From Microbacterium proteolyticum (GTDB lineage Bacteria > Actinomycetota > Actinomycetes > Actinomycetales > Microbacteriaceae), in the NCBI RefSeq assembly GCF_014192415.1, contig NZ_JACHXY010000003.1, positions 1 to 64,000 on the forward strand: a DNA stretch of 64,000 nt, read 5' to 3'. Made by a program: the position numbers and the translations under genes. Position 1 is the stretch's first letter. Every line of letters begins with the position of its first letter. Under the pieces are notes generated by a model. It worked only from the letters and a program-made list of their open reading frames with translations. It was not told where the DNA came from and ran no database searches. Positions 44,529 to 54,566 of the stretch are shown one piece after another.

Positions 44529-46099
44529 GCCTGCTCGACGCGCGGGAACAGCGGCGTGAGCACCGTGACCTTCGCCCCGGGACGCAGCACGCCCCACGCC
44601 CCGGCCTCGCGGAGAGGCTGGTCGACGAGACGCCCGAGGCCTTCCGCCGCGCCGAGGGCGCTCCACAGCTTCTCGGTCGAGCTCGGCATGACCGGCGACA
44701 GCAGCACGGCGAGGGCGCGCAGGCCCTCGGCCGCGGTGTAGAGCACGGTGCCGAGGCGCTCGCGCTTCGCCTCGTCTTTCGCGAGGGCCCACGGCTCGTT
44801 CTCGGTGATGTAGCCGTTGAGGGCGTCGACGATGGTCCAGATGGCGGCGATGGCCTCGTCGATACGGAAGCGCTCCACGGCGGCGTCGGCGGCCGCCGCG
44901 GCATCCGCCACGATCCCCTGGATCGCCAGGTCGCCCTCGGCGTAGGCGCCGGCGGACGGCACGACCCCCTCGAAGTACTTCTCGATCATCGCGACGCTGC
45001 GCGACGCCAGGTTGCCGAACCCGTTGGCGAGCTCGGCCTGATAGCGGGCCGACAGGTCCTCCCACGAGAAGGACCCGTCCTGCCCGAAGGCGATGGCGGA
45101 GAGGAAGTAGAAACGGTACGCGTCGGAACCGAAGACGTCGGTGATCTCGGTGGGCGCGATGCCGGTGAGCTTCGACTTCGACATCTTCTCGCCGCCGACG
45201 AGCAGCCACCCGTGCGCGAAGACGCCGCGGGGCACGTCGAGGCCGGCCGCCATGAGCATGGCCGGCCAGATGACGGCGTGGAAGCGCAGGATGTCTTTGC
45301 CGACCACGTGGAACGCCGGCCAGCGGCGGGCGAACTGCTCGGGATCGTTGCCGTAGCCGACGGCGGTGGCGTAGTTGAGCAGCGCGTCGACCCACACGTA
45401 GATGACGTGCGAGGAGTCCCACGGCACCGTGATGCCCCAGTCGAACGCCGACCGCGAGATCGAGAGGTCTTTCAGACCGCTCCGCACGAACGAGACGACC
45501 TCGTTGCGCGCCGACTCGGGACGCACGAAATCGGGCTCGGTCTTATAGAGCTCGAGCAGACGGTCTTGGAACTCGCTGAGCTTGAAGAAGTAGTTCTTCT
45601 CCTGCAGGAGTTCGAGGGGTTTCGAGTGGATCGCGCAGACCTTGAGGCCCTCGAAGGGGCCGGTGCCGTCGACGATCTCGGCCTCGGGCTTGAACTCCTC
45701 GCAGCCGACGCAGTACAGCGCCTCGTACTCGCCCGCGTAGATGTAGCCGCGGTCGAACAGCGCCTGCACGAACTGCTGCACGCGCTCCTCGTGACGCGGC
45801 TGCGTCGTGCGGATGAAGTCGTCGTTGGCGACATCGAGCGTCTCGAGCAGCGGGAACCACGACTCGGTGACGAGCTTGTCGACCCATTCCTGCGGCGTGA
45901 CGTTGTTGGCGGCGGCGGCGCGCAGCATCTTCTGGCCGTGCTCGTCGGTGCCGGTGAGCATCCACGTGTCGTCTCCCGCCTGGCGGTGCCAGCGGGCGAG
46001 CGTGTCGACGGCGACGGTCGTGTACCCGTGCCCGATGTGGGGCAGATCGCTGGGGTAGTAGATCGGCGTCGTGATGTAGAAGGATCGGCCGGAAGTCAC
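44525..46099 (-). CDS. metG: Methionine-tRNA ligase
   Basis: MetRS charges tRNA-Met. The 524-residue class I synthetase has the HIGH motif in LPHIGHGYTTVAVD, KMSKS in GEKMSKSKL and a single knuckle YCVGCEEF...CAIHS in the connective peptide. It lacks the C-terminal dimerisation EMAP-like domain, as in the short actinobacterial form. GTG 46099 is the first plausible start; the ribosome site is weak. A long palindromic repeat separates it from rsmI upstream. Confidence 0.96.
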   Translation of the reverse strand: MTSGRSFYITTPIYYPSDLPHIGHGYTTVAVDTLARWHRQAGDDTWMLTGTDEHGQKMLRAAAANNVTPQEWVDKLVTESWFPLLETLDVANDDFIRTTQPRHEERVQQFVQALFDRGYIYAGEYEALYCVGCEEFKPEAEIVDGTGPFEGLKVCAIHSKPLELLQEKNYFFKLSEFQDRLLELYKTEPDFVRPESARNEVVSFVRSGLKDLSISRSAFDWGITVPWDSSHVIYVWVDALLNYATAVGYGNDPEQFARRWPAFHVVGKDILRFHAVIWPAMLMAAGLDVPRGVFAHGWLLVGGEKMSKSKLTGIAPTEITDVFGSDAYRFYFLSAIAFGQDGSFSWEDLSARYQAELANGFGNLASRSVAMIEKYFEGVVPSAGAYAEGDLAIQGIVADAAAAADAAVERFRIDEAIAAIWTIVDALNGYITENEPWALAKDEAKRERLGTVLYTAAEGLRALAVLLSPVMPSSTEKLWSALGAAEGLGRLVDQPLREAGAWGVLRPGAKVTVLTPLFPRVEQA

Positions 46100-46183
46100 T
46101 TGGAGATTCTACGCAGGGGGCACCGACACGGCCGACCGTGTGACGCCCTGACCGTGCCGTCGTCCGGTTCGCGCGAGTCAGCT

Positions 46184-46244
46184 CGTGAGGGGTCATCTCT
46201 TGGCGCCCCGCCCGATACTCGGCGACACTCTCTGACCCCTCACG
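46184..46244. repeat. Palindromic intergenic repeat with 12-base arms
   Basis: CGTGAGGGGTCA (46184-46195) and its exact complement TGACCCCTCACG (46233-46244) enclose 37 bases that include GGCGCCCCGCC and GATACTCGGCGACACTCTC. It sits in the 169-base gap between rsmI and metG. The form suggests a REP-like or MITE-like element or a transcript hairpin. A single copy is visible in this window. Confidence 0.75.
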
Positions 46245-46268
46245 CGCGGCGCGCGTGGACGCCGGACC

Positions 46269-47087
46269 TCAGCGCTTGACGGCGAGCCCCGCCTGATACA
46301 GCTCACGCGAAGAATGACCGGTCTGCGACGCCACCTCGGCGGCCGCCTCTTTGAGTCGCGTCCCGCCGCGCACGAGCTCGAGCACCTGGGTGACGGCATC
46401 CGGGAACGCCACCTCTCGGGCCTCGGCTCCGCCCACGACGATCGCGATCTCCCCCCGCACGCCGTCGGCGGCCCACGCGGCGAGCTCCGCGAGGGTGCCC
46501 CGCTTGACCTCCTCGTAGAGCTTGGTCAGCTCTCGGCAGACGGCCGCGGGGCGATCGGCGCCGAACGCCGTGGCGAGATCGTCGAGGGTGGATGCCAACC
46601 GCGACGGCGACTCGAAGAAGACCAGGGTGCGCTCCTCGGACGCCAACTGCGCGAACGCCCGGCGACGCTCTCCGGGCTTGCGCCGCGGGAAACCCTCGAA
46701 GGCGAAGCGGTCGGTGGGAAGACCCGCGACGGCGAGCGCGGTGACCACGGCGCTGGGCCCGGGGAGGACCGTGACGGTGACACCCGCCGCGGCGGCCGCG
46801 GCGACGAGGCCGAAACCGGGGTCGCTGACGGTGGGCATGCCCGCGTCGCTGAGCACGAGCAGGTCGTCGTGGCGCGCCAGCTCGACGAGTTCGGCGGCGC
46901 GCTCCTTCTCGTTGTGATCGTGCAGGGCGATCAGCCGCGGGCGGTTCTCGACGCCGAGGCCCGCCAACAGGCGCTGGGTGGTGCGGGTGTCTTCGGCGGC
47001 GACCACACGGGCGTTCTCGAGCGCCTCGACCAGACGCTTCGAGGCGTCACCGAGGTTGCCGATCGGCGTCGCCGCGAGGATGATCAC
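46269..47087 (-). CDS. rsmI: 16S rRNA (cytidine1402-2'-O)-methyltransferase
   Basis: RsmI methylates the ribose of C1402 in the decoding centre. The 272-residue protein has the SAM tetrapyrrole-methylase-fold motifs LAATPIGNLGDAS, AAEDTRTTQRLL, LSDAGMPTVSDPG, LPGPSAVVTAL, FEGFPRRKPGER and VCRELTKLYEEV. It is divergent from pmt with only 23 bases between start codons, so the two promoters overlap. Confidence 0.95.
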   Translation of the reverse strand: MIILAATPIGNLGDASKRLVEALENARVVAAEDTRTTQRLLAGLGVENRPRLIALHDHNEKERAAELVELARHDDLLVLSDAGMPTVSDPGFGLVAAAAAAGVTVTVLPGPSAVVTALAVAGLPTDRFAFEGFPRRKPGERRRAFAQLASEERTLVFFESPSRLASTLDDLATAFGADRPAAVCRELTKLYEEVKRGTLAELAAWAADGVRGEIAIVVGGAEAREVAFPDAVTQVLELVRGGTRLKEAAAEVASQTGHSSRELYQAGLAVKR

Positions 47088-47110
47088 CGCCCCACCTTAT
47101 GCTGGGGCGC

Positions 47111-48682
47111 GTGAGCACCGCTGTCCCCTCTCTGCGTCCCGAGGTGGAGCGCACGCGCCTCGATCGATGGCGCGACGTGCTGCTGGGCGACCCCCGGGGT
47201 CTCCGAGTGTGGCGCTGGCTGGCGCCCGCGCTCGTCACGATCGTCGCCGGGGTGCTGCGCCTGTTCGATGTCGGCACGCCGCACGCGCTCGTGTTCGACG
47301 AGACGTACTACGTGAAGGACTCGTGGAGCCAGTGGGTGCTCGGCTACCCGTCGGCGTGGCCCGAGAACGCCGATCCGAGCTTCGTCGCCGGCGACACCGA
47401 CATCTTCACCGGCGTGGGCAGTTACGTGGTGCATCCCCCGCTCGGACGCATCCTCATCGGCGCCGGCATGGCGCTGCTCGGTCCCGACTCGGCGACGGGC
47501 TGGCGACTGTCGGCCGTGGTCTTCGGCACGGCGACCGTGCTGCTGGTCTACCTGCTCGCGCACAACCTCACCCGCTCGATCCCGTTCGCCACCGTGGCAT
47601 CCGGTCTCATCGCGGTCGACGGCCTGAGCATCGTGCTCAGCCGCACCTCGCTGCTCGACGTGTTCCTGACGTTCTTCATCGTGCTCGCGTTCTGGTTCGT
47701 CGCGCTCGATCACAGACGCACCGGCGACCGCCTCGATGCCGCCATGGACGAACTCCCCGGGACCACCCACAATTGGGGCCCCTTGCTGTGGGACCGCCCG
47801 TGGCTGCTCGCGGCGGGCGCCGCCGCCGGTGCCGCCACCGCCGTGAAGTGGTCGGGGCTTTACCTGATCGCCGCGATCGGCATCTACGTCGTCGTCACCG
47901 ATGCGCTCGCGCGCCGCCGCGTCGGGATCGTGCAGTGGCCGATGGATGCCGTGCGCCAGGGCCTGATCTCGTTCGTGCTCATCGTGCCGGTGTCGTTCGT
48001 GGTGTATCTGACGAGCTGGTCGGGTTGGCTGTTCACCACCGGCGGCTACATGCGCAGCAGCGAGCCGTTGGGCACGGGGCTCCTGACCTTCCTGCCCGTG
48101 CCGCTGCAGAACCTGTGGGCGTACCACCAGTCGATGTACGGCTTCCACGTCGGGCTCGTGACCCCGCACAGCTACGCCAGCCCCGCGTGGCAATGGCCGT
48201 TCCTGATCCGTCCCACCTCGATGTACTGGCATCAGGACGACTTCGGCGTCAACGGCTGCGGTCTGGCGAACGGCTGCACCGAGGCGATCTCGAGCAACGC
48301 GAACCCGCTGATCTGGTGGGCGGGCATCGCGGCATCCGTGTATCTGCTCGTGCGCTTCGTGATGGTTCGAGACTGGCGCCACGCGCTCGTGCTGACGGGC
48401 CTGGGCGCCACCTATCTTCCGTGGCTGCTGTACCCCGAGCGCACGATCTTCCAGTTCTACACGGTGGCGATGGTGCCCTTCCTCGTCCTCGCCCTCGCCT
48501 TCGCCCTGCAGGACGCCACCCGGGGCGTGTGGCGGCTCTCCCGTGCCCACGCACAGGTGATCGCGGTGGTGTTCTTGATCGTCTGCGTCGGGATATCGGC
48601 GTTCTGGTACCCGGTGTGGGCGGGCCTCGACGTCTCATACGAGTTCTGGCGGCTGCACAACTGGCTGCCCAGCTGGATCTGA
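47111..48682 (+). CDS. pmt: Protein O-mannosyltransferase (GT39, Pmt)
   Basis: Pmt transfers mannose from polyprenyl-phospho-mannose to Ser/Thr of proteins being exported. The 523-residue membrane enzyme has about ten spans, the catalytic DE pair in ALVFDETYYVKDSW, HPPLGR and the C-terminal YPERTIFQFYTV. GTG 47111 follows TATGCT by seven bases, so the mRNA may be nearly leaderless; ATG 47099 is within that promoter. The secreted Thr/Pro-rich proteins of this genome are likely substrates. Confidence 0.94.
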   Translation: MSTAVPSLRPEVERTRLDRWRDVLLGDPRGLRVWRWLAPALVTIVAGVLRLFDVGTPHALVFDETYYVKDSWSQWVLGYPSAWPENADPSFVAGDTDIFTGVGSYVVHPPLGRILIGAGMALLGPDSATGWRLSAVVFGTATVLLVYLLAHNLTRSIPFATVASGLIAVDGLSIVLSRTSLLDVFLTFFIVLAFWFVALDHRRTGDRLDAAMDELPGTTHNWGPLLWDRPWLLAAGAAAGAATAVKWSGLYLIAAIGIYVVVTDALARRRVGIVQWPMDAVRQGLISFVLIVPVSFVVYLTSWSGWLFTTGGYMRSSEPLGTGLLTFLPVPLQNLWAYHQSMYGFHVGLVTPHSYASPAWQWPFLIRPTSMYWHQDDFGVNGCGLANGCTEAISSNANPLIWWAGIAASVYLLVRFVMVRDWRHALVLTGLGATYLPWLLYPERTIFQFYTVAMVPFLVLALAFALQDATRGVWRLSRAHAQVIAVVFLIVCVGISAFWYPVWAGLDVSYEFWRLHNWLPSWI

Positions 48683-48683
48683 C

Positions 48684-49445
48684 GTGTCACGCGGCGACGG
48701 CTGGCTGCACGACCCGCGGCCGATCCAGCGCGTCAGGGTGTTCGGCGACGCCGCGATCGACCCCCGCGCGTGGCCTGCCGACATCCCCGCCGTCGCACAG
48801 TTCCTCGAGGTCGCGCAGGCCGACGGCTGGGAGTTCGGCGCGGGCGTGACCTTTCTCGTCGGCGAGAACGGCTCGGGCAAGTCGACGCTCATCGAGGGCA
48901 TAGCCGAGGCGTACGGTCTGCCCGCCGAGGGCGGGTCGACCAATGGCGGAGGCGAGACCCGCCGCACGGAGAGTCCGCTGAGCGAGTGGCTCCGCGTCGA
49001 GCGCAGCCCCCGCGCCCCGCGGTGGGGATTCTTCCTGCGCGCCGAGACCATGCACGGCTACTACTCGTGGCGGGACGACCTGCCCGACGCGCCGCCGAGC
49101 CTTCATCCGATGAGCCACGGCGAGTCGTTCAACGCCCTGCTCGACGAAGCGCTCGATCACCCGCGCTACGTCGCGGGACTCGCCTGCCTCGACGAGCCCG
49201 AGGCAGCGCTGTCGTTCTCATCGACCCTGCGCTGGTTGGCATCCCTCGACCGCATGCGCTCACGCGGCACGCAGGTGATCTGCGCCACCCACTCCCCCGT
49301 GCTGGCGGCGCTGCCCGGGGCGACGATCCTCGAGCTGGGCGAATGGGGCATTCGCGAGAGCGCGTGGGGAGACCTCGAGGTGGTGCGATTGCACCGGAAC
49401 TTCCTGGATGCGCCGGAGCGGTTCTTGCGGCATCTGCTGGATTGA
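48684..49445 (+). CDS. Small RecF/SMC-like ATPase (AAA family)
   Basis: The 253-residue soluble ATPase has Walker A FLVGENGSGKSTLIEG (about residues 57-72), a signature-like MSHGESFNALL, Walker B LACLDEPEAALSF and the switch ICATHSPVLAALPG. This is the layout of AAA_21/AAA_23 single-unit ATPases without a long coiled coil. The start GTG is one base after the pmt stop, so the two genes are coupled. No nuclease or toxin partner is adjacent. Role unknown. Confidence 0.85.
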   Translation: MSRGDGWLHDPRPIQRVRVFGDAAIDPRAWPADIPAVAQFLEVAQADGWEFGAGVTFLVGENGSGKSTLIEGIAEAYGLPAEGGSTNGGGETRRTESPLSEWLRVERSPRAPRWGFFLRAETMHGYYSWRDDLPDAPPSLHPMSHGESFNALLDEALDHPRYVAGLACLDEPEAALSFSSTLRWLASLDRMRSRGTQVICATHSPVLAALPGATILELGEWGIRESAWGDLEVVRLHRNFLDAPERFLRHLLD

Positions 49446-49468
49446 CGGGTGCGCGGGGCTGGTCTCAT

Positions 49469-49561
49469 GTGATGCGCGGGAGCGGCGTGGCTTGCTGAGA
49501 AACGCGATGCGCGGGGAGAGCGGCGCGAGGCTTGCGAGAAACGCGATCCGCGGGAAGAAAC
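49469..49561. repeat. Imperfect tandem repeat, about 35-39 base unit
   Basis: Two full units, 49469-49503 and 49504-49542, both run from GATGCGCGGG through GCGGCG and GGCTTGC to GAGAAAC. A shortened third copy lies at 49543-49561 (GCGATCCGCGGGAAGAAAC). The units differ at several positions, so the array is old or under relaxed constraint. It follows the ATPase gene. Confidence 0.65.
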
Positions 49562-49600
49562 GCCTCGTCATGACGTTTCTTCGCGCGGATGCCGTTTCTC
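49536..49600. terminator. 27-base inverted repeat between convergent genes
   Basis: The arms 49536-49562 and 49574-49600 match at 24 of 27 positions around an 11-base loop. Both outer ends are GAGAAAC/GTTTCTC and both inner ends AAGAAACG/CGTTTCTT. The left arm is built from the last tandem-repeat units. It lies between the ATPase and rmd genes and can end both transcripts, or be a mobile palindromic element. Confidence 0.65.
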
Positions 49601-49631
49601 GGTGAAACCACCGTCGGGCGGAGACGAACCG

Positions 49632-50588
49632 TCACTGCAGGACGAAGCCCACCCGGCGCCGCGCAGTCGTCGCCGGCTCCGCCACGACGGCATCCGCGAT
49701 GCTCTGCTCGAAGGAGACGGCGGGATGCCAGCCGGTCTCGGCGCGAAGTCGCGTGGCATCGCCGCGGATCGAGATCGGATCGGTGGGACGGATGCGGCTG
49801 GGGTCGACGTGCAGCGGCGGCTCGTCGATGTCGAGCGCCGCACAGATCGCCGCGAGCACCTCGCGCCCGGACCGAGCGACACCGGATGCGACGTTGTACG
49901 TGTCGTACGACAGGGAGGGCGCAGCCGCCAGCGAGAGGTACGCTCGCGCCACATCGCGCACATCGGAGTAGTCGCGCCGGGTGTCGAGATTGCCGACGAT
50001 GAGCGGCGTGCCGTCGTGCACGTCCGCGAGCTGTCGCGCGAGGTCCGGCACGAGGAACCCCGCTCCCTGCCCGGGCCCGAAGTGGTTGAACGGCCGCGCC
50101 ACCACGGCATCCGCTCCCCGCGCCCGGTAGTAGGCGACCTGGTTCTCGACGAGAACCTTGCTGACCGCGTACGGCGAGGACATGCCGAGGGATGCCGATT
50201 CGTCGAGATCGGCTTCACCGGCCGAGGCGTCGTACACCGCGCCGGAACTGACGACGACGATGCGACCGCCGCCGCCCGGGCGCAGCGCCGCCTCGCACAG
50301 CACCGTCACCATCGCGCTGTTGCCGGAGAGATACTCCTGCGGCCGGGTGAATGACGGGCCGACGGCGGACAGCCCCGCAAGGTGCACCACGGCGGCGTCG
50401 CGCGGGGCGGTGTCGGGCCACCGCTCACGCAGATCGACCCCTGCGTAGCCGTCGAGCACGGCGTCGAGACCGGTCGGCGCGGTGTCGGACCGCCCGATGC
50501 CGAAGACCGACCACCCCGCCGCGGCCGCCTCGCGAGCGAGATGCGCGCCGACGAAACCGCCGACGCCGGTGACGACGAGCCGTCTCAC
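49632..50588 (-). CDS. GDP-4-dehydro-6-deoxymannose reductase-like epimerase/dehydratase
   Basis: The 318-residue extended SDR has the cofactor motif VTGVGGFVGAHLA and the active-site SSPYAVSKVLVEN (YxxxK). It follows gmd with a GTGA overlap. After Gmd forms GDP-4-keto-6-deoxymannose, this enzyme should reduce it to GDP-D-rhamnose (Rmd) or, less likely, act in GDP-fucose formation. The length and PFNHFGPGQGAGFLVPDLARQL fit Rmd. The product would feed cell-surface glycan synthesis. Confidence 0.85.
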   Translation of the reverse strand: MRRLVVTGVGGFVGAHLAREAAAAGWSVFGIGRSDTAPTGLDAVLDGYAGVDLRERWPDTAPRDAAVVHLAGLSAVGPSFTRPQEYLSGNSAMVTVLCEAALRPGGGGRIVVVSSGAVYDASAGEADLDESASLGMSSPYAVSKVLVENQVAYYRARGADAVVARPFNHFGPGQGAGFLVPDLARQLADVHDGTPLIVGNLDTRRDYSDVRDVARAYLSLAAAPSLSYDTYNVASGVARSGREVLAAICAALDIDEPPLHVDPSRIRPTDPISIRGDATRLRAETGWHPAVSFEQSIADAVVAEPATTARRRVGFVLQ

Positions 50589-51607
50589 GCGACCGCGACC
50601 GCGAGCGGCGCCGCAGCGAGGGTCAGGTCGTGAGCCACCATGCGACGCGCCATCTCGGCGAGGTCGACATGACGCCTCCACCCGAGTACAGCCTCGGCCT
50701 TGGCCGGGTCGCCGAGTAGCACGTCGACCTCGGCCGGGCGGAAGAAGGCGGGGTTCTGAACGACGTACGGACGCCAGTCGTCGATTCCCGCGGCGGTGAA
50801 CGCCAGGTGCAGGAAGTCTTCGATCGAGGAGGTCCGACCGGTCGCCAGCACGAAGTCATCGGGCGTGTCGTGCTGCAGCATGCGCCACATTCCCTCGACG
50901 AAGTCGCCCGCGTAACCCCAGTCGCGGCGGGGCGTGAGGTCGCCCAGCTCGAGGTGGGACTGCTGGCCGGTTGCGATGCGCGCCACGGCGTCGGTGATCT
51001 TGCGCGTGACGAACTCGACGCCGCGGCGCTCACCCTCGTGGTTGAAGAGGATGCCGCACGAGACGAACATGTCGTAGCTCTCGCGGTAGTTCTTGGCTGC
51101 CCAGTGACCGAAGAGCTTGGCGACACCGTACGGACTGCGCGGGTGGAAGACCGACTCTTCGGTGTACCCGGTCTCGGGCCGGTTGTAGGCCAGACCGCCG
51201 TACATCTCGGAGGTCGATGCCTGGTAGACGCGGGCCGATCCGGCGAGACCCGCCAGACGCACGGCCTCGAGGAGGTTCAGCACGCCCTTGCCCGTGACCT
51301 CGGCGGTGATGGCGGGGTTGGAGAACGAGTACCCGACGTGACTGATGGCCCCGAGGTTGTAGATCTCGTGCGGCTGTGCGCGGTCGACGGCGCGGATGAG
51401 GGAGGGCAGATCGGTCAGATCGGCCTCGATGACGGTGGCACGGGGGAACTCCCGCGCGTAGGCCTCGCGGCGCGGGTTTCGCTGGCCACGCACCAGGCCG
51501 AAGACCTCGTAGCCTTTGGCCAGCAACAACTCGGTCAGATGGCCGCCGTCCTGACCGGTCGCACCGGTGATCAGGGCTCGCGGGGGAGAAGTGGTGCTCG
51601 GGGTCAT
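50585..51607 (-). CDS. gmd: GDP-mannose 4,6-dehydratase
   Basis: Gmd turns GDP-mannose into GDP-4-keto-6-deoxymannose. The 340-residue extended SDR has ITGATGQDGGHLTELLLAKGYEVFGLVRG, IYNLGAISHVGYSF, QASTSEMYG, RSPYGVAKLFGHW (YxxxK) and FNHEGERRGVEFVTRKI. ATG 51607 follows AGAGGA. The 244 bases upstream (51608-51851) hold no gene and should contain its promoter. Confidence 0.95.
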   Translation of the reverse strand: MTPSTTSPPRALITGATGQDGGHLTELLLAKGYEVFGLVRGQRNPRREAYAREFPRATVIEADLTDLPSLIRAVDRAQPHEIYNLGAISHVGYSFSNPAITAEVTGKGVLNLLEAVRLAGLAGSARVYQASTSEMYGGLAYNRPETGYTEESVFHPRSPYGVAKLFGHWAAKNYRESYDMFVSCGILFNHEGERRGVEFVTRKITDAVARIATGQQSHLELGDLTPRRDWGYAGDFVEGMWRMLQHDTPDDFVLATGRTSSIEDFLHLAFTAAGIDDWRPYVVQNPAFFRPAEVDVLLGDPAKAEAVLGWRRHVDLAEMARRMVAHDLTLAAAPLAVAVA

Positions 51608-51851
51608 CAACGGGTCCTCTTTCGCCGGAACGCGGGGACGCGTCGACATGGCGCGCCGCCACGATGGTCGGCGAGGGAGGGACCTGGTTCCCGAGGTGCC
51701 TTACCTTCCCGACCGGGGTGAAGGCGGTTCGGCGCCGCCGTTCCCCGCGCGCGACGCAGGGCGACGGGGGCGCGAGGCGGAACACGAAATCACGTCGCAC
51801 TTCACCCCGGGGCGAGGCCGCGTCAGTCCCCCGACCGACGCGGGAGCTGTT

Positions 51852-53669
51852 TCATACGAGCGCGGAGGGATCCGTCGTCGGCAGCGCGCACGTGAACGCG
51901 CGGCAGTCGTACGCCGTCGCCTCGCCGGCCAGCGCGCTCTTGCCGGTGAACAACTCGAAGCCCGCGGCGGCGAACGCCTGAGCCTGCGCGGGCGACACGA
52001 CCGCGACCACATCGGCGACGACGCGACGCGCGGCATCGGCGATCTCGGCATCCCGCTCACCCACCACGACCACCTGGCGCGGCGCGGACGCCAGACCCAC
52101 CGCGACCTCGAGGATCGCGCCGTGCGCGAGGGGCGTCGACAGCGCGGCCTCGGCGGCGGCGCGCACGAGCATCTCGGCGGCGGCGCGGTACCGCTCGCCC
52201 GCCCCCAGACGCCAGAGGTCGAGTGCCGCCGCGGAGAACACCGACTGTCCCGAAGGCGACGCGCCGTCGCTGGGCGTACCGTGCGGCTGCATGCCCTGCG
52301 CGACGAGCACCGGATCGCCGCCGCCGGGCGGATGGATGCCGTCATCGCCGAGACACTGCTCGACGAGGGCACGCGCGCGCTCGGCGTAGGCGACCTCGCC
52401 CGTCGCCCGGGCGAGGGCGAGGAGGCCCCGCGCGAGTCCGCCGTAATCCTCCAGCGTCGCGGGGGCGGCGGAGCGGATCTCGTCGAGCGACGCGCGACGG
52501 AGCGTGCCGTCGTCGGCGACGTTGCTCTCGAGCACGGCGTCGGCGGCCCAGCGTGCGGCCTCCAGGAACCGCGGATCGGTGCGGGCACCGACGGCGGCGA
52601 GCGCGGCGATGGCGTGACCGTTCCAGCCGGTGACGACCTTGGCATCCAGGGCCGGGGGCGTCAGCGCGGACCGGTCGGCCGTGCGGTAGTAGCCGCCCTC
52701 GGTGCGCGCTCCGTCGATGATCGACTCGGAGTCCTGCGCGGCGGCGATCCCGCCCGACGGCAGCTGCAACACATCGACCAGGAACCGCGCGGCATCGGTC
52801 GCGGCGGCGTCGTCGCCCGCGGCGAGCGCGACCTCGACGAGACCGGCGTTGTCGGTGAGCATGCGCTCGTAGTGCGGCACGCTCCAGTCCCGGCGGGTGG
52901 CGTAGCGGAAGAAACCGCCCTCGACCACGTCGTGCAGGTCGGATGCCACCATGGCGGCCAAGGCGTGGGATGCCACGGCGGCGGCATCCGGGGCCGTCGC
53001 AGCGAGCGCGGGGTGTTGCAGGAAGCGCAGCACGGGGGTGTTGGGGAACTTCGGCGTCTCGAACGCGGGGCCCGCGGCGAAGCCGGCGTACTCCCGGTCC
53101 TCGCGGGCGGCCACCGCGCGGGCGGCGGCGGCGAGTTGATCGATGGTCGGCGGCGCGTTGGCGGGGGCGGTCGCCGCAACCGCGAGCGCGTCACGGAGCG
53201 ATGATCCCGTGGCATCCACCTCGCTGCGGCGCGCGGTCCACGCCTCGCGGACCGCGGCCAGCACCTGCCGGAACGAGGGCTGCGGCGGGCGCGGTGTGGG
53301 CGGGAAGTAGGTGCCGGCGTAGAAGACGCGGCCCGCGGGGCTGGCGAACACCGTGAGCGGCCAGCCCAGGTGGGGCGTGAACGCGGACGCGGCGTCGAGG
53401 TAGGCGGCGTCCACGTCGGGGTGCTCTTCGCGGTCGACCTTGACCGACACGAAGCCGTCGTCGAGGATCGCTGCGATCTCGGGGTCTTGGAAGGACTCCC
53501 GCGCCATCACGTGGCACCAGTGGCAGGTGCTGTAGCCGATCGAGACCATCACGGGAACGTCTCTCTCGGCCGCGAGCGCGAACGCCTCGGCCCCCCAGGG
53601 GAACCACGCGACGGGGTTGTCGGCGTGGGCCCGCAGGTAGGGACTCGAGGCGTTCGCGAGGCGGTTCAT
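51852..53669 (-). CDS. DUF255 / thioredoxin-fold protein (YyaL-like)
   Basis: The 605-residue protein has an N-terminal thioredoxin-fold DUF255 domain, [21 protein letters not shown] and [16 protein letters not shown] with a CxxC motif. A six-hairpin glycosidase-like helical barrel follows ([53 protein letters not shown]). Proteins of this type are widespread but poorly characterised. Its neighbour 9 bases upstream is an aldo/keto reductase on the same strand. Confidence 0.92.
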   Translation of the reverse strand: MNRLANASSPYLRAHADNPVAWFPWGAEAFALAAERDVPVMVSIGYSTCHWCHVMARESFQDPEIAAILDDGFVSVKVDREEHPDVDAAYLDAASAFTPHLGWPLTVFASPAGRVFYAGTYFPPTPRPPQPSFRQVLAAVREAWTARRSEVDATGSSLRDALAVAATAPANAPPTIDQLAAAARAVAAREDREYAGFAAGPAFETPKFPNTPVLRFLQHPALAATAPDAAAVASHALAAMVASDLHDVVEGGFFRYATRRDWSVPHYERMLTDNAGLVEVALAAGDDAAATDAARFLVDVLQLPSGGIAAAQDSESIIDGARTEGGYYRTADRSALTPPALDAKVVTGWNGHAIAALAAVGARTDPRFLEAARWAADAVLESNVADDGTLRRASLDEIRSAAPATLEDYGGLARGLLALARATGEVAYAERARALVEQCLGDDGIHPPGGGDPVLVAQGMQPHGTPSDGASPSGQSVFSAAALDLWRLGAGERYRAAAEMLVRAAAEAALSTPLAHGAILEVAVGLASAPRQVVVVGERDAEIADAARRVVADVVAVVSPAQAQAFAAAGFELFTGKSALAGEATAYDCRAFTCALPTTDPSALV

Positions 53670-53678
53670 GCGCTCCGG

Positions 53679-54566
<888 letters not shown>

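Noticed and set aside
48684..49445. Anti-phage defence system built on the small ATPase
   Set aside because: No nuclease, protease, reverse transcriptase or toxin gene adjoins it. The flanks are pmt and nucleotide-sugar genes, so a defence call would be unsupported.
49469..49600. CRISPR array
   Set aside because: Only two to three degenerate units exist, with no unique spacers between constant repeats and no cas genes nearby.
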